Of a stretch of 64,000 bases of DNA, positions 36,200-45,396 are shown piece by piece. The position numbers and the translations under genes are program-made. Where the stretch lies: contig NZ_SACO01000005.1 in the NCBI RefSeq assembly GCF_004005905.1, forward strand, positions 62,001-126,000, given 5' to 3'. The stretch comes from Novosphingobium umbonatum. GTDB lineage: Bacteria > Pseudomonadota > Alphaproteobacteria > Sphingomonadales > Sphingomonadaceae. The notes beneath the pieces are model-generated. The model had not been told where the DNA came from. It searched no databases and was given only the letters and a program-made list of their open reading frames with translations. How positions within the stretch are numbered: position 1 is the stretch's first letter; each line of letters starts with the position of its first letter.

Positions 36200-36802
36200 A
36201 TGCGCGTCTCCATCTTCCCGCTGCCTGGCGCGATGCTCTATCCGGGGCTGAGCCTGCCTTTGCATATTTTCGAGCCGCGCTATCGGGCCATGGTGTCCGA
36301 TGCGTTGGCGCGCGATCGCAATATCGGCATGATCCAGCCGCAGCGGGCGGAGGAGGGGGCGCCGCTCTATGCGGTGGGCTGCCTTGGCCATATTTCGGAG
36401 GTGGAGGCGCTGCCCGACGGGCGGTTCAATCTGGTGCTGACGGGGCAGACCCGTTTCCGCGTCCTGCGCGAGATGACGGTGCAGACGCCTTTCCGGCAGG
36501 TCGAGGCTGAAGCCTTGCCCGAGGTGGAGGTGCATCTGAGCGCGGTGGAGCGCGCCATGTTCGAGCGCGAGGCGCGCGCCTTTGCCGAGGCGCAGGGCTA
36601 TGCGGTGGATTGGCAGCAGGTGACGCGGCTGGATGACCAGACGTTGATCAATGGTGTGGCGCAAATCGCACCGTTCGACGCGGCCAGCAAACAGGCCTTG
36701 CTGGAGGCCGATGATATTGGCGCGCGTTGTGAATTGCTGGTGCAGTTGATGCAATTCTATGGCCGCCGTGATGGCGATGACGGGGCCGGAACCCTGCAAT
36801 AG
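36200..36802 (+). CDS. Lon N-terminal substrate-binding domain protein
   Basis: A 200-residue protein that contains only the substrate-recognition (LAN/Lon-N) domain of the Lon protease: start RVSIFPLPGAMLYPGLSLPL, then HIFEPRYRAMVSDAL. The ATPase and protease modules are absent. Such stand-alone proteins are common in alphaproteobacteria and may act as adaptors or chaperone-like factors; activity unknown. Coupled with the CnoX-like gene, which fits protein quality control. Confidence 0.88.
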   Translation: MRVSIFPLPGAMLYPGLSLPLHIFEPRYRAMVSDALARDRNIGMIQPQRAEEGAPLYAVGCLGHISEVEALPDGRFNLVLTGQTRFRVLREMTVQTPFRQVEAEALPEVEVHLSAVERAMFEREARAFAEAQGYAVDWQQVTRLDDQTLINGVAQIAPFDAASKQALLEADDIGARCELLVQLMQFYGRRDGDDGAGTLQ

Positions 36803-36812
36803 GGTCCCGCCC

Positions 36813-36855
36813 ACACAAAAAGGGCCGCCAGACGCGCTGGCGGCCCTTTTTGTGT
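36813..36855. terminator. strong bidirectional terminator
   Basis: A 19-bp perfect stem (arms 36813-36831 and 36837-36855) with a five-base loop. The outer part is AAAAA/TTTTT, so either strand carries a U-run. It separates the Lon-N gene from the convergent UDP-glucose dehydrogenase gene. Confidence 0.95.
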
Positions 36856-36895
36856 CTACGGTAGGGGCAGGCCTTGGCCCACCCCTGAAACCGGC

Positions 36896-38206
36896 TTAAA
36901 CGCGGCCCACCGAGCTATAGGCAAAGCCCTTGGCGCGGATTTCTTCCGGATCATAGACATTGCGCAGGTCGACCAGCACGGGAGCCTTGGCCAGAGCCTT
37001 CACCTTGTCAAAGTCCAGCGCGCGGAAGGCGTCCCATTCGGTCACGATCACCACAGCGTCGGCGCCTTCGATCGTTTCATACACGCCGCTCTTCATTTCC
37101 ACGAAAGGCAGCAAAGGCTTGGCCATTTCAATGCCTTCGGGGTCATAGGCGGCCACGGTAACGCCAGCATCCTGCAAGGTCTGGGCAATGGCGATCGAGG
37201 GCGCGTCGCGCATGTCGTCGGTGTTGGGCTTGAAGGTCAGGCCCAGCAGGGCCACCTTCTTGCCGCGCGCCTCGGTCATGCCGCCCAGCGCGTCCACCAC
37301 CTTGCGGCCCATGGCGCGCTTGCGGCTGTCGTTCACCTTCACCACAGCTTCGACGATGCGGGTCGGGCTGTCATAGTCTTCTGCGGTCTTCAGCAGGGCC
37401 AGCGTGTCCTTGGGGAAGCACGAGCCGCCATAGCCCGGACCTGCGTTCAGGAACTTGGAGCCGATACGGCCATCCATGCCGATGCCGCGCGCCACGTCCT
37501 GCACATTGCCGCCGACCTTTTCGCACAGGTCGGCGATTTCGTTGATGAAGGTGATCTTCACCGCCAGGAAAGCGTTGGCCGCATATTTGATCATTTCCGA
37601 CGAGCGGCGCGAGGTGAACAGGATCGGCGACTTGTTGAGGAACAGCGGGCGATAGACCTCGTTCATCACCGTCTTGGCAAATTCGTCCTCGGTGCCCACC
37701 ACGATGCGGTCGGGATGCTTGAAATCGCCAATGGCGGCGCCTTCGCGCAGGAATTCGGGGTTGGAGGCGACCGCGAACTGCACCTGCGTGCCGGTGGCGG
37801 CAATGATGCGTTCCACTTCGTCACCGGTGCCCACGGGCACGGTCGACTTGGTGACGATCACAGCGGGGGTCTTCAGGTTTTCGCCCACTTCCTTGGCCAC
37901 GGCATGGACAAAGGACAGGTCGGCATGGCCATCGCCACGGCGGCTAGGCGTGCCCACGGCGATGAAGATGGCCGATGCGCCCTCAATGCCTTCGGCAAGG
38001 CTGGTGGTGAAGGACAGGCGGCCCGCCTTCACATTGTTGCCCACCAGTTCGGCCAGGCCGGGTTCATAGATCGGCATGATATTGTTGTTCAGCCGCTCGA
38101 TCTTGGTGGGATCTTTGTCAATGCACACCACTTCGTGCCCGAAATCGGCGAAGCAAGCACCCGACACCAGCCCGACATAGCCAGAGCCAACCATTGCAAT
38201 CTTCAT
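36896..38206 (-). CDS. ugd: UDP-glucose 6-dehydrogenase
   Basis: Oxidises UDP-glucose to UDP-glucuronate for exopolysaccharide or glycan synthesis. The ATG at 38206 follows AGGAG and gives 436 residues starting KIAMVGSGYVGL (NAD-binding GxGYVG at 7-12). Catalytic Cys lies in GPGYGGSCFPKD near residue 263; the C-terminal UDP-binding domain has LGLTFKPNTDDMRDAPS. It is 26 nt after the metallophosphoesterase and probably co-transcribed with it. Confidence 0.97.
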   Translation of the reverse strand: MKIAMVGSGYVGLVSGACFADFGHEVVCIDKDPTKIERLNNNIMPIYEPGLAELVGNNVKAGRLSFTTSLAEGIEGASAIFIAVGTPSRRGDGHADLSFVHAVAKEVGENLKTPAVIVTKSTVPVGTGDEVERIIAATGTQVQFAVASNPEFLREGAAIGDFKHPDRIVVGTEDEFAKTVMNEVYRPLFLNKSPILFTSRRSSEMIKYAANAFLAVKITFINEIADLCEKVGGNVQDVARGIGMDGRIGSKFLNAGPGYGGSCFPKDTLALLKTAEDYDSPTRIVEAVVKVNDSRKRAMGRKVVDALGGMTEARGKKVALLGLTFKPNTDDMRDAPSIAIAQTLQDAGVTVAAYDPEGIEMAKPLLPFVEMKSGVYETIEGADAVVIVTEWDAFRALDFDKVKALAKAPVLVDLRNVYDPEEIRAKGFAYSSVGRV

Positions 38207-38232
38207 TCTGACACTCCTTTGGTGAACCGCAT

Positions 38233-39051
38233 TCAAGCCGCCTGCTGGAGGCTGGTAGTGATAGTTGCGCCCGATTGGACGGCGGAGAGGAACCAGCGCT
38301 GTGTGCCTTCCAGCATCAACGCGGTCAAACGGCCCGAGGCATAGGCTCCGGTGTCTATGCCAATACGGTTGGAGCGCAAGTCTGGCGCTTCGACAATCGT
38401 GTGGCCGTGGATGATGAAGGCGCCATGGTTGTCATTGCTGGACAGGAACGGTTCGCGGATCCAGCGCATATCCTGCGCGCTTTGTTCCTCCAGCGCCACG
38501 CCGGGGCGGATGCCGGCATGGGTGAAAGCATAATCGCCCAGCTGTACCATCGGCTGGAAACTGCGGATAAAGGCGGCGCGTTCCTCGCCAAGGGCCTTGT
38601 GCAGCAGGACCTGCAATTGGCTCCAGCTTGCTGCTTCATAGGCCTGTGGCGATACGCCAAGGCTGAGGATGGTTTCCTTGCCGCCATGTTCGACAAAGGG
38701 GCGCAAGGCCTCTACTTTGGCCATGGATTGCAACAACATATCCTCATGATTGCCCATCAGGATGTGAAAGGGCAGCCCCTTGGCGCGGTGGCGTTCCTGC
38801 CAATCTTTCGCGCGGGCCAGAACCGCTGCACTGTCCGGCCCGCGGTCGATCAGATCGCCCAGCAGGATGATGCTGGTGCGGGCAGGGGGCAGGCGCGCCT
38901 CATGTGCCTCTATGGATTGTTGCAGAGCGGCGAAAAGTTGGTCGCAACCATGGATGTCGCCAATCGCATAGGCTCGCTCGCCAGAGGGAATGGCCGGTGC
39001 AACGGTCGAGACCGTCCGGCTACCCAACAGCTTGCGAAAAGGCCAGAACAT
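38233..39051 (-). CDS. Metallophosphoesterase (serine/threonine phosphatase / ApaH-like)
   Basis: A 272-residue calcineurin-like phosphoesterase. Metal-binding motifs appear in order: GDIHGC (about 31-36), GDLIDRGPDS and GNHED, and further His in THAG and IIHGHT. Related to PrpA/ApaH proteins that act on phosphoproteins or diadenosine polyphosphates; substrate unknown. ATG 39051 (MFWPFRKLLG) was chosen; the frame stays open to 39318 but the added residues do not resemble the family. Confidence 0.85.
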   Translation of the reverse strand: MFWPFRKLLGSRTVSTVAPAIPSGERAYAIGDIHGCDQLFAALQQSIEAHEARLPPARTSIILLGDLIDRGPDSAAVLARAKDWQERHRAKGLPFHILMGNHEDMLLQSMAKVEALRPFVEHGGKETILSLGVSPQAYEAASWSQLQVLLHKALGEERAAFIRSFQPMVQLGDYAFTHAGIRPGVALEEQSAQDMRWIREPFLSSNDNHGAFIIHGHTIVEAPDLRSNRIGIDTGAYASGRLTALMLEGTQRWFLSAVQSGATITTSLQQAA

Positions 39052-39421
39052 GCGAGCGTTACATCCGTAAATATCCGAAAACACGCCATAAGATAGGCTT
39101 GTTGTCCGGTCAAGGCGCAGTCCGGCCATAGCCGGAAACAATTCAAATCCTTCCAAAATTGTGGCGAGATTGGCACATTCGGGAATGGGTGTGGAACTAT
39201 TATGGCAACATTGGTTACGAAGAGGTGTTTTCCCCTCCTTTCGGCGGCGGGCCTGGCTTCGCACAAAACCACCAATGCGGTGTCCTTTGGCGATGAAACT
39301 GCGGGCCGGCCTGATCAAAATTACGGCCTTTGGGCCAAGCGCCCCTGTTCACATCTGTTGTGGATACCTATTTGCACGGCGATCCACCCGATTGCCCGTT
39401 CACCGGCCAAGGAGCCAGCAA
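39052..39421. other. intergenic space between divergent genes
   Basis: About 370 nt between the metallophosphoesterase and glyoxalase start codons. Both genes' promoters should lie here. It has open frames on both strands without family resemblance; AT content rises at 39270-39370. No hairpin or RNA gene seen. The glyoxalase ribosome site AAGGAG is near 39408-39413. Confidence 0.5.
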
Positions 39422-39850
39422 GTGACCAAATTTCTGCATACAATGATCCGCGTTACCGATCCGGATGCGACGATTGCCTTCTTTAACCTGCTTGGCCTGC
39501 ACGAGACGCGCCGCTTTTCCTCCGAACAGGGGCGCTTCACGCTGATCTATCTGGCCTGCCCCGGCGAAAGCGTCGAGGTGGAACTGACCTATAACTGGCC
39601 CGCCGAGGATGGCAGTTTCGAAACCTATTCCGGCGGACGCAATTTCGGCCATATCGCGCTGGAGGTCGAGGATATTTACGCCACCTGCCAGACGCTTGTG
39701 GACGCAGGCATCACCATCAACCGTCCCCCGCGCGATGGCCATATGGCCTTTGTCAAAACGCCCGACGGGATCAGTGTGGAACTGCTGCAAAACGGCCATT
39801 TGCCGCCGCAGGAGCCATGGGTATCCATGCCCAACACCGGCAGCTGGTAA
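39422..39850 (+). CDS. gloA: Lactoylglutathione lyase (glyoxalase I)
   Basis: Converts the methylglyoxal-glutathione hemithioacetal to lactoylglutathione. From the GTG at 39422, which has AAGGAG upstream, the protein has 142 residues. Metal ligands are visible: His6 in KFLHTMIRV, Glu in VEVELTYNW, His in NFGHIALEV and Glu in GISVELLQ. Convergent with nhaA, with four bases between the stops. Depends on glutathione made by gshA. Confidence 0.93.
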   Translation: MTKFLHTMIRVTDPDATIAFFNLLGLHETRRFSSEQGRFTLIYLACPGESVEVELTYNWPAEDGSFETYSGGRNFGHIALEVEDIYATCQTLVDAGITINRPPRDGHMAFVKTPDGISVELLQNGHLPPQEPWVSMPNTGSW

Positions 39851-39854
39851 AGGC

Positions 39855-41036
39855 TCAAGGGGCGGTGCCTTCCCTCGCCGCCCCTTTCCACAACAGCGCC
39901 GCGCCCAGCGCGCCTGCCAACAAAGACCCGCCCAGAATACCCAGACGTATGGCATTCTCGCGCAGGGGATCGGGCGGAAAAGCCAATGTGCCGATGAACA
40001 TGCTCATGGTAAAGCCGATGCCCGCCAATTGCCCCGCGCCCAGCGCCTGAAGCCAGCTGACCCCTTGCGGCCTACGCGCAAAGCCGGTCTTTTCCGCCAG
40101 CACAATCGCCCCGAACACGCCCAAAGGTTTGCCCAGCACCAGCCCCAGCGCAATCGCCAAGGGCAGGGTGGTGCCGCTGCTCAGGGCGTCGCCGCTCAAC
40201 TGCACACCGGCATGGCTGAGGCCGAACAGCGGCACGATCACCAGACCGCTCCATGGCGCCAAGCTGTGTTCCAGACGGAGCAATGGGCTGTCCTTATGCT
40301 CGTCCAGCGCGAGCGGGACCGTCAACGCCGCCACCACACCGGCGACCGTGGCATGCAGGCCCGAATGCAGCACACACCACCACAAGGCCACGGCCAGCAG
40401 CATATAGGGCCATGTCCGCAGGCAGTTCCACCGGTTGAGCCCTAGCATTACCCCCAGCACAAAAGCCGCCGCCGCCAGCCATATGGCATCGATATGCGCG
40501 GTATAGGCCAGCGCGATCACCACCACCGCGCCAATATCGTCCACCACCGCCACCGTCAGCAGAAACAGCCGCAAGCCGCTCGGGACACGGGGGCCGAGCA
40601 GGGCCATCACGCCCAGCGCAAAGGCAATATCGGTCGCCGCCGGAATGGCCCATCCGCGATGCAAGGCGGGCTGGCTCCAGCAGATCGCCGTATAGACCAG
40701 CGCTGGCGCCGCCATGCCCGCCAAAGCGGCCAGCACCGGCAGCCGCCTCTGGCGCGGGTCGGACAGATTGCCGATCAGCATCTCGCGCTTCACCTCCAGC
40801 CCGACGACAAAGAAGAACACCACCATCAGCGCATTGCCGATGATGCCCCGAGTCGTGCCAAGATGGTGATTTGGGTCAGAAAGAAATGGTTCGTCCAAAA
40901 TCGTCAGCCACAGGCCCGACCATGGCGAATTGGCCAGCAGGATTGACAGGCATGCAACCCCCGCCAGCAACAGGCCCGCGCCAGCCTCCTGTTGCAGATG
41001 CCGTTTCATTTTTTGCAAAAAATGCCAATATTTCAT
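39855..41036 (-). CDS. nhaA: Na+/H+ antiporter NhaA
   Basis: Inner-membrane sodium/proton antiporter, 393 residues, about 12 helices. The ion-binding pair of Asp lies in VAVVDDIGAVVVIAL; ATDIAFALGVMALLG and FFFVVGLEVKREM are the other hallmark segments. ATG at 41036 chosen; MKRHLQQE nine residues later is an alternative. Divergent from the NfrB-like gene. Confidence 0.95.
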   Translation of the reverse strand: MKYWHFLQKMKRHLQQEAGAGLLLAGVACLSILLANSPWSGLWLTILDEPFLSDPNHHLGTTRGIIGNALMVVFFFVVGLEVKREMLIGNLSDPRQRRLPVLAALAGMAAPALVYTAICWSQPALHRGWAIPAATDIAFALGVMALLGPRVPSGLRLFLLTVAVVDDIGAVVVIALAYTAHIDAIWLAAAAFVLGVMLGLNRWNCLRTWPYMLLAVALWWCVLHSGLHATVAGVVAALTVPLALDEHKDSPLLRLEHSLAPWSGLVIVPLFGLSHAGVQLSGDALSSGTTLPLAIALGLVLGKPLGVFGAIVLAEKTGFARRPQGVSWLQALGAGQLAGIGFTMSMFIGTLAFPPDPLRENAIRLGILGGSLLAGALGAALLWKGAAREGTAP

Positions 41037-41146
41037 TTATCTAACACATTGTTTCGCAGAAACTGCCCTTTGGGGGAGTTCTGTTGCGGAAAATTGCAGG
41101 AGGTATATAAGTATTAATACATAAAAATCAGAAGCGGGGCCGGAGC

Positions 41147-42574
41147 ATGTTGGCGCTTGGAACCACGGAGACAGGGATTAGGCTAGTTGAATTTCTGCTG
41201 CTGATCGAGCGCGAAATGCTGATTTTTGCGCTTTTTTGGTTCGTGGTCGGGCTGGTGGATGAACTGTTGGTCGATGGCATCTGGCTCGTGCTGCGCGGTC
41301 GCTCGCAACAGAAAACGCCGCGCGTGGATTCTCGACTTGCGTGCGAGCCTTTGCAGGGGCGATTGGCGGTGATGGTGGCGGCATGGCGCGAGGCTGATGT
41401 GATCGGCACCACCATTGCCACCATGCTGGACCATTGGCGCGGGCAGGATGTGACGCTCTATGTCGGCTGTTATTGCAATGATCCCGCGACCATCGCCGCA
41501 GCGATGGCAGGGGCGGCGCAGGACAGCCGTTTGCGCATTATCGTCCATGACCGCCATGGCCCTACCACCAAGGCCGATTGCCTCAACCGCCTCTATGCCG
41601 CGCTTTGCGCCGACGAAAGGCGCATGGGCCGCGCCTATCGCGGCATTATCCTGCATGACAGCGAGGATATGGTGCATCCGCTGGAACTGGCGCTGGTCGA
41701 TCGGGCGCTGGATGAGGTGGATTTTGTCCAATTGCCGGTGCGGCCCGAATTGCCCGCCGGCCCCCATTGGGTGTCAGGTCATTATGCCGATGAATTTACC
41801 GAGGCTCATGCCCGTATGCTGCCCGTACGCGACATTCTGGGCGCAGGCCTGCCTGCGGCGGGGGTCAGCTGTGGCTTTGCGCGGGCGATGTTGCACCAGA
41901 TCGCCCAATTGCGACAGGCCGATGGCGGGACCGGCCCCTTCGCGGCGGAATGTTTGACCGAGGATTATGAACTGGGCCTGTTGATCACCCGCCTTGGCGG
42001 ACGCAGCCGTTTCCTGCGTTGCCGTGACGAGCGTGGGCAGTTGATCGGCACAAGATCCTATTTTCCCGATACGTTGAGCGGCGCGGTGCGGCAAAAAACG
42101 CGCTGGATTCACGGGATCAGCTTGCAGGGCTGGGACCGCTTGGGTTGGGGGCGGCGCTGGGTGGAAAAATGGATGACGCTGCGCGACAGGCGCGGGCCTT
42201 TGACCGCCTTGGTGCTGTTTACCGGCTATGCCTTGTTGATGCTGGACGCGGCTTTGCAAGGGCTGCGCTGGCAATTGGGCGCGGCCATGCCGCAAGTGGC
42301 CTATCCTTCGGCCTTGCGATGGGGGCTGATGCTGTGCGGTATGGGTATGGTCTGGCGCGCGGGGATGCGTTTCACCTTCACCACCCGCGAATATGGCTGG
42401 GGCGAGGGCGTCAGGGCAGTGTTGCGCATGCCTCTGGCCAATGTGGTGATGATCATGGCTGCGCGTCGGGCCGTGTTTTCCTATTGCCGGACTTTGGCCG
42501 GTCAGGCGCTGGTCTGGGACAAGACCGAGCATGACATCCACCCCGCGCGCAAGATTGTGGGAGCAGCACCATGA
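41147..42574 (+). CDS. NfrB-like membrane glycosyltransferase
   Basis: A 475-residue family-2 glycosyltransferase anchored by helices at the N-terminus (LIFALFWFVVGLVDELLVDG) and near the C-terminus. Catalytic features: LHDSEDMVHPLELAL (DxD-like), TEDYELGLLI and the QxxRW-like QKTRWIHGISLQGW. It resembles NfrB (phage N4 adsorption protein B), the inner-membrane synthase of a recently described exopolysaccharide system in E. coli; it lacks a separate MshEN C-terminal domain. The next gene overlaps by four bases and encodes an NfrA-like outer-membrane protein. Confidence 0.85.
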   Translation: MLALGTTETGIRLVEFLLLIEREMLIFALFWFVVGLVDELLVDGIWLVLRGRSQQKTPRVDSRLACEPLQGRLAVMVAAWREADVIGTTIATMLDHWRGQDVTLYVGCYCNDPATIAAAMAGAAQDSRLRIIVHDRHGPTTKADCLNRLYAALCADERRMGRAYRGIILHDSEDMVHPLELALVDRALDEVDFVQLPVRPELPAGPHWVSGHYADEFTEAHARMLPVRDILGAGLPAAGVSCGFARAMLHQIAQLRQADGGTGPFAAECLTEDYELGLLITRLGGRSRFLRCRDERGQLIGTRSYFPDTLSGAVRQKTRWIHGISLQGWDRLGWGRRWVEKWMTLRDRRGPLTALVLFTGYALLMLDAALQGLRWQLGAAMPQVAYPSALRWGLMLCGMGMVWRAGMRFTFTTREYGWGEGVRAVLRMPLANVVMIMAARRAVFSYCRTLAGQALVWDKTEHDIHPARKIVGAAP

Positions 42575-43644
42575 CGCAGGAGATGCAGGGATTGATCCAC
42601 CACCGCAAAGGCCGGCCGATGGTGATGCTAGGCATGGTTCTAACGCTTTGGGTGGGCGGCAGAGTGGTGCTGGCCGCCGATTGGCGGGACCATGCCGCAG
42701 CATTGGCCCGTGTGGATCTGGCTTTGGCGCGACCGGAACCTTTGGCCGGGCTGCGCTGGGCGGGGCTGCCGCGCCCCTTCCCGGAGCCAGCGCCGAGGCC
42801 AAGGCCCCAGAGGCCGAAGCCACGGCCCAAAGCGCAGGCCATGACCGAGGTTGCGCCCAGCCATAGCGCGCGCGCCGTGACGGATCAGCCGATCTGGAGT
42901 CTTGCGCCCGCGCGGGAAGCAGCGCGACCTGATCATGTAGCGCCCGATCCCGCGCCCTTGCCCGCTGCACCTGTTGCGCCTGTGTCCCGCTGGTCGGGCG
43001 ATGCATGGCTGGCGGCACGGCGCGGAGGTGATCATGCGGTGCAGAGTGGCGCTGCCATGGCGCCTTCCTATGGCGCCAACCAGATCGGAGGCGTGTTGCG
43101 TTACCGGCTGGATGAGCACGACCGCCATCGTAGCGCGGTCTATGTCCGCGCCTATCGTGCGATGAACGGCGCGGGCGAGACCGAAGGCGCGCTGGGGGTT
43201 AGCCTGCGGCCTTTGCCCAAGCTGCCCGTGCTGGCCTTGGTGGAATTGCGTGCCAGCCAGTTTGCCAGTGGCGAGACCCATCCGCGCCCTGCGGTCAGTC
43301 TGGTCAGCCAATGGCAGCCGCTGGCGCTGGGCGGCGGGTTCGAGGCCGAATCCTATGCGCAGGCAGGCTATGTTGGCGGGCGGGCGGCGACCCCTTTTGT
43401 TGATGGCCAGATGCGGGTCGAACGTCTGGTGCAACAGGATGGCGGGGTGCAATTGTGGATTGGCGCTGGCGCCTGGGGCGGGGCGCAGCAAGGGGCGGGG
43501 CGTTTGGACATTGGCCCCACCGCGCGCCTGTCGGTGTGGAGCTATGGGGCAGGGGGGCGTTTGTCGCTGGACTGGCGTTTCCGCGTGGCGGGGCAGGCTA
43601 TGCCTGATTCGGGGCCAGCGCTCACCTTGTCAGCAGGATTTTAA
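42571..43644 (+). CDS. NfrA C-terminal-like outer-membrane protein
   Basis: A 357-residue protein with an N-terminal hydrophobic segment (about 19-37, VMLGMVLTLWVGGRVVLAA, probably signal or anchor), a Pro/Arg-rich linker (residues 60-95) and a C-terminal domain (about 145-357) of alternating beta strands ending in Phe, in the style of an outer-membrane barrel. The domain resembles the C-terminal domain of NfrA. TPR units of full NfrA are missing, so the protein is a short form. Coupled by ATGA to the NfrB-like gene: likely secretes or anchors its product. Confidence 0.72.
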   Translation: MTQEMQGLIHHRKGRPMVMLGMVLTLWVGGRVVLAADWRDHAAALARVDLALARPEPLAGLRWAGLPRPFPEPAPRPRPQRPKPRPKAQAMTEVAPSHSARAVTDQPIWSLAPAREAARPDHVAPDPAPLPAAPVAPVSRWSGDAWLAARRGGDHAVQSGAAMAPSYGANQIGGVLRYRLDEHDRHRSAVYVRAYRAMNGAGETEGALGVSLRPLPKLPVLALVELRASQFASGETHPRPAVSLVSQWQPLALGGGFEAESYAQAGYVGGRAATPFVDGQMRVERLVQQDGGVQLWIGAGAWGGAQQGAGRLDIGPTARLSVWSYGAGGRLSLDWRFRVAGQAMPDSGPALTLSAGF

Positions 43645-43713
43645 ACCAAAGCGGGTTAGAGCGGGCCTGAGGGGTTTTCTCACGGGCGTGAAGCCGCTAA
43701 CCAAGGCTTTGAC

Positions 43714-44625
43714 ATGGATATTTATCTGCCCATTGCCAGCCTGTCGGTAAACGGCCTCGTGATTATCGGGCTGGGGCTGTTGACGGGCATGCTGTCCGGC
43801 ATTTTCGGCGTGGGGGGCGGGTTCCTAACTACGCCGCTGCTGATTTTCTATGGCATCCCGCCCACGGTGGCGGCGGCCTCTGCGGCCAGTCAGGTGACCG
43901 GTGCCAGCGTGTCGGGCGTTTTGGCGCATGGGCGGCGCGGCGGCGTGGATTATCACATGGGCGGCGTCTTGGTGGTGGGCGGCGTGCTGGGCACGGGGCT
44001 GGGCGCGCTTCTGTTCGATGCGCTGCAAAGGCTGGGGCAGATCGATACGGTGATCAACCTGCTCTATGTCGCCATGTTGGGCAGCATTGGCGGGTTGATG
44101 GCCAAGGAAAGCATCACCAGCCTGCGTGCCGGTGCCGATGGGGCGCGGCCCGTGCGGGCGCGGCGGCATCATCCCTTGGTGGCCAGCCTGCCGGGTCGGT
44201 GGCGGTTCTATCGCTCGGGCCTGTATATTTCTCCTTTGGCCCCGCTGTTGCTGGGCATGTTTACCGGCATATTGACCATGTTGATGGGCATTGGCGGCGG
44301 CTTTGTGCTGGTGCCGGCCATGCTCTATATTCTGGGCATGGGGGCGCAGGTGGTGGTCGGGACCAGCCTGTTCCAGATCCTGTTCGTCACCATGGCCACC
44401 ACCATGATGCATGCGCTCACCACCCATGCGGTCGATCTGGTGCTGGCGGTGCTGTTGCTGATCGGATCGGTGTCGGGCGCGCAATTGGGCGCAAGATTTG
44501 CCAGCAATGCCAGCCCTTTGCGGCTGCGTCTGGTGTTGGCGGCGATCGTGTTGCTGGTCGCGGTGCGGATGGCGATTGGCCTGACATGGCGGCCCGATGA
44601 AATCTTTACGGTGGCTGCGCTGTGA
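43714..44625 (+). CDS. TauE/SafE-family sulfite/sulfonate exporter
   Basis: Inner-membrane transporter of 303 residues with about eight helices in two related halves; the Gly-rich repeats GMLSGIFGVGGGFLTTPLLI and GILTMLMGIGGGFVLVPAML are the family signatures. Probably exports sulfite, sulfoacetate or a related sulfur anion. The GTGA overlap with the next gene shows that they form a pair. Confidence 0.9.
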   Translation: MDIYLPIASLSVNGLVIIGLGLLTGMLSGIFGVGGGFLTTPLLIFYGIPPTVAAASAASQVTGASVSGVLAHGRRGGVDYHMGGVLVVGGVLGTGLGALLFDALQRLGQIDTVINLLYVAMLGSIGGLMAKESITSLRAGADGARPVRARRHHPLVASLPGRWRFYRSGLYISPLAPLLLGMFTGILTMLMGIGGGFVLVPAMLYILGMGAQVVVGTSLFQILFVTMATTMMHALTTHAVDLVLAVLLLIGSVSGAQLGARFASNASPLRLRLVLAAIVLLVAVRMAIGLTWRPDEIFTVAAL

Positions 44626-45392
44626 GGCTCGCTTTGTTCGCGCTGGCTTTCACGCTGGCCGGTCCCGCCATGGCGCGGGATCGGGCGCAGAACCCTATCC
44701 TTGTACCCGCCGTGTCCCAACCGCGTATCGAGGTGCGGCAGGGTTTTACCGGCACGCAATTGCTGCTTTATGGTGCGATCCTTTCGCCCGAAGGCGCGCG
44801 GGCGGCCAAGGATTATGACATTGTCATCGTGCTGGAAGGGCCAGCGCGGCCCTTGTCCCTGCGCGAGAAAAAGCGGGTGGCGGGCGTCTGGGTCAATGCC
44901 GATAGCACCACCTTGCGCTCGGTCCCCGGTTTCTATGCCGTGGTCAGCAACCGCCCGCTGGCGCAGATTGTGGATGAGCGCACCGCTGCCATTTACCAAT
45001 TGGGCCTCACCGCCCTGCAATTATCGCCCAGCGGCAGCATCGATCCGGCAGCGCAGGAGCATTTCGCCGCAGGGCTGGTGGACCTGATGCGCCGTTCGGG
45101 CCTGTATCTGCAGGATGAAAGCGCGGTGCGGGTCAAGGAGCAGGTGCTTTACGAAGCCCGCATCGCCTTGCCCAGCCATGTGCCGGTGGGGACCTATACC
45201 GCCGAAACCTTTGCCGTGCAGCGCGGGCGGGTTCTGGCTTCGGCCACGGCACGGGTAGAGGTGGAAAAGCAGGGCTTTGAAAAAGCGGTGGCCGATTTTT
45301 CCCAGCATCAGCCGGTGTTTTATGGCCTGCTGGCCGTGGGTGTATCCATTGCCATGGGCTGGCTAGCGGGCCGTGTGTTTGCGCTGATCTAG
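44622..45392 (+). CDS. TIGR02186 family periplasmic membrane protein
   Basis: A 256-residue protein with a signal peptide (cleavage near AMA, residue 18), a periplasmic beta-rich domain (FTGTQLLLYGAILSP, YDIVIVLEGPARPLSLREKK) and a C-terminal membrane helix (VFYGLLAVGVSIAMGWLAGR). Members are restricted to alphaproteobacteria and travel with TauE/SafE exporters; the function is unknown but a periplasmic partner of the exporter is a reasonable idea. Starts with GTG overlapping the previous stop. Confidence 0.88.
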   Translation: MRLALFALAFTLAGPAMARDRAQNPILVPAVSQPRIEVRQGFTGTQLLLYGAILSPEGARAAKDYDIVIVLEGPARPLSLREKKRVAGVWVNADSTTLRSVPGFYAVVSNRPLAQIVDERTAAIYQLGLTALQLSPSGSIDPAAQEHFAAGLVDLMRRSGLYLQDESAVRVKEQVLYEARIALPSHVPVGTYTAETFAVQRGRVLASATARVEVEKQGFEKAVADFSQHQPVFYGLLAVGVSIAMGWLAGRVFALI

Positions 45393-45396
45393 GCGC

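Noticed and set aside
39052..39318. N-terminal extension of the metallophosphoesterase
   Set aside because: The frame is open, but the added residues do not resemble the family and they occupy the promoter region of the divergent glyoxalase gene.
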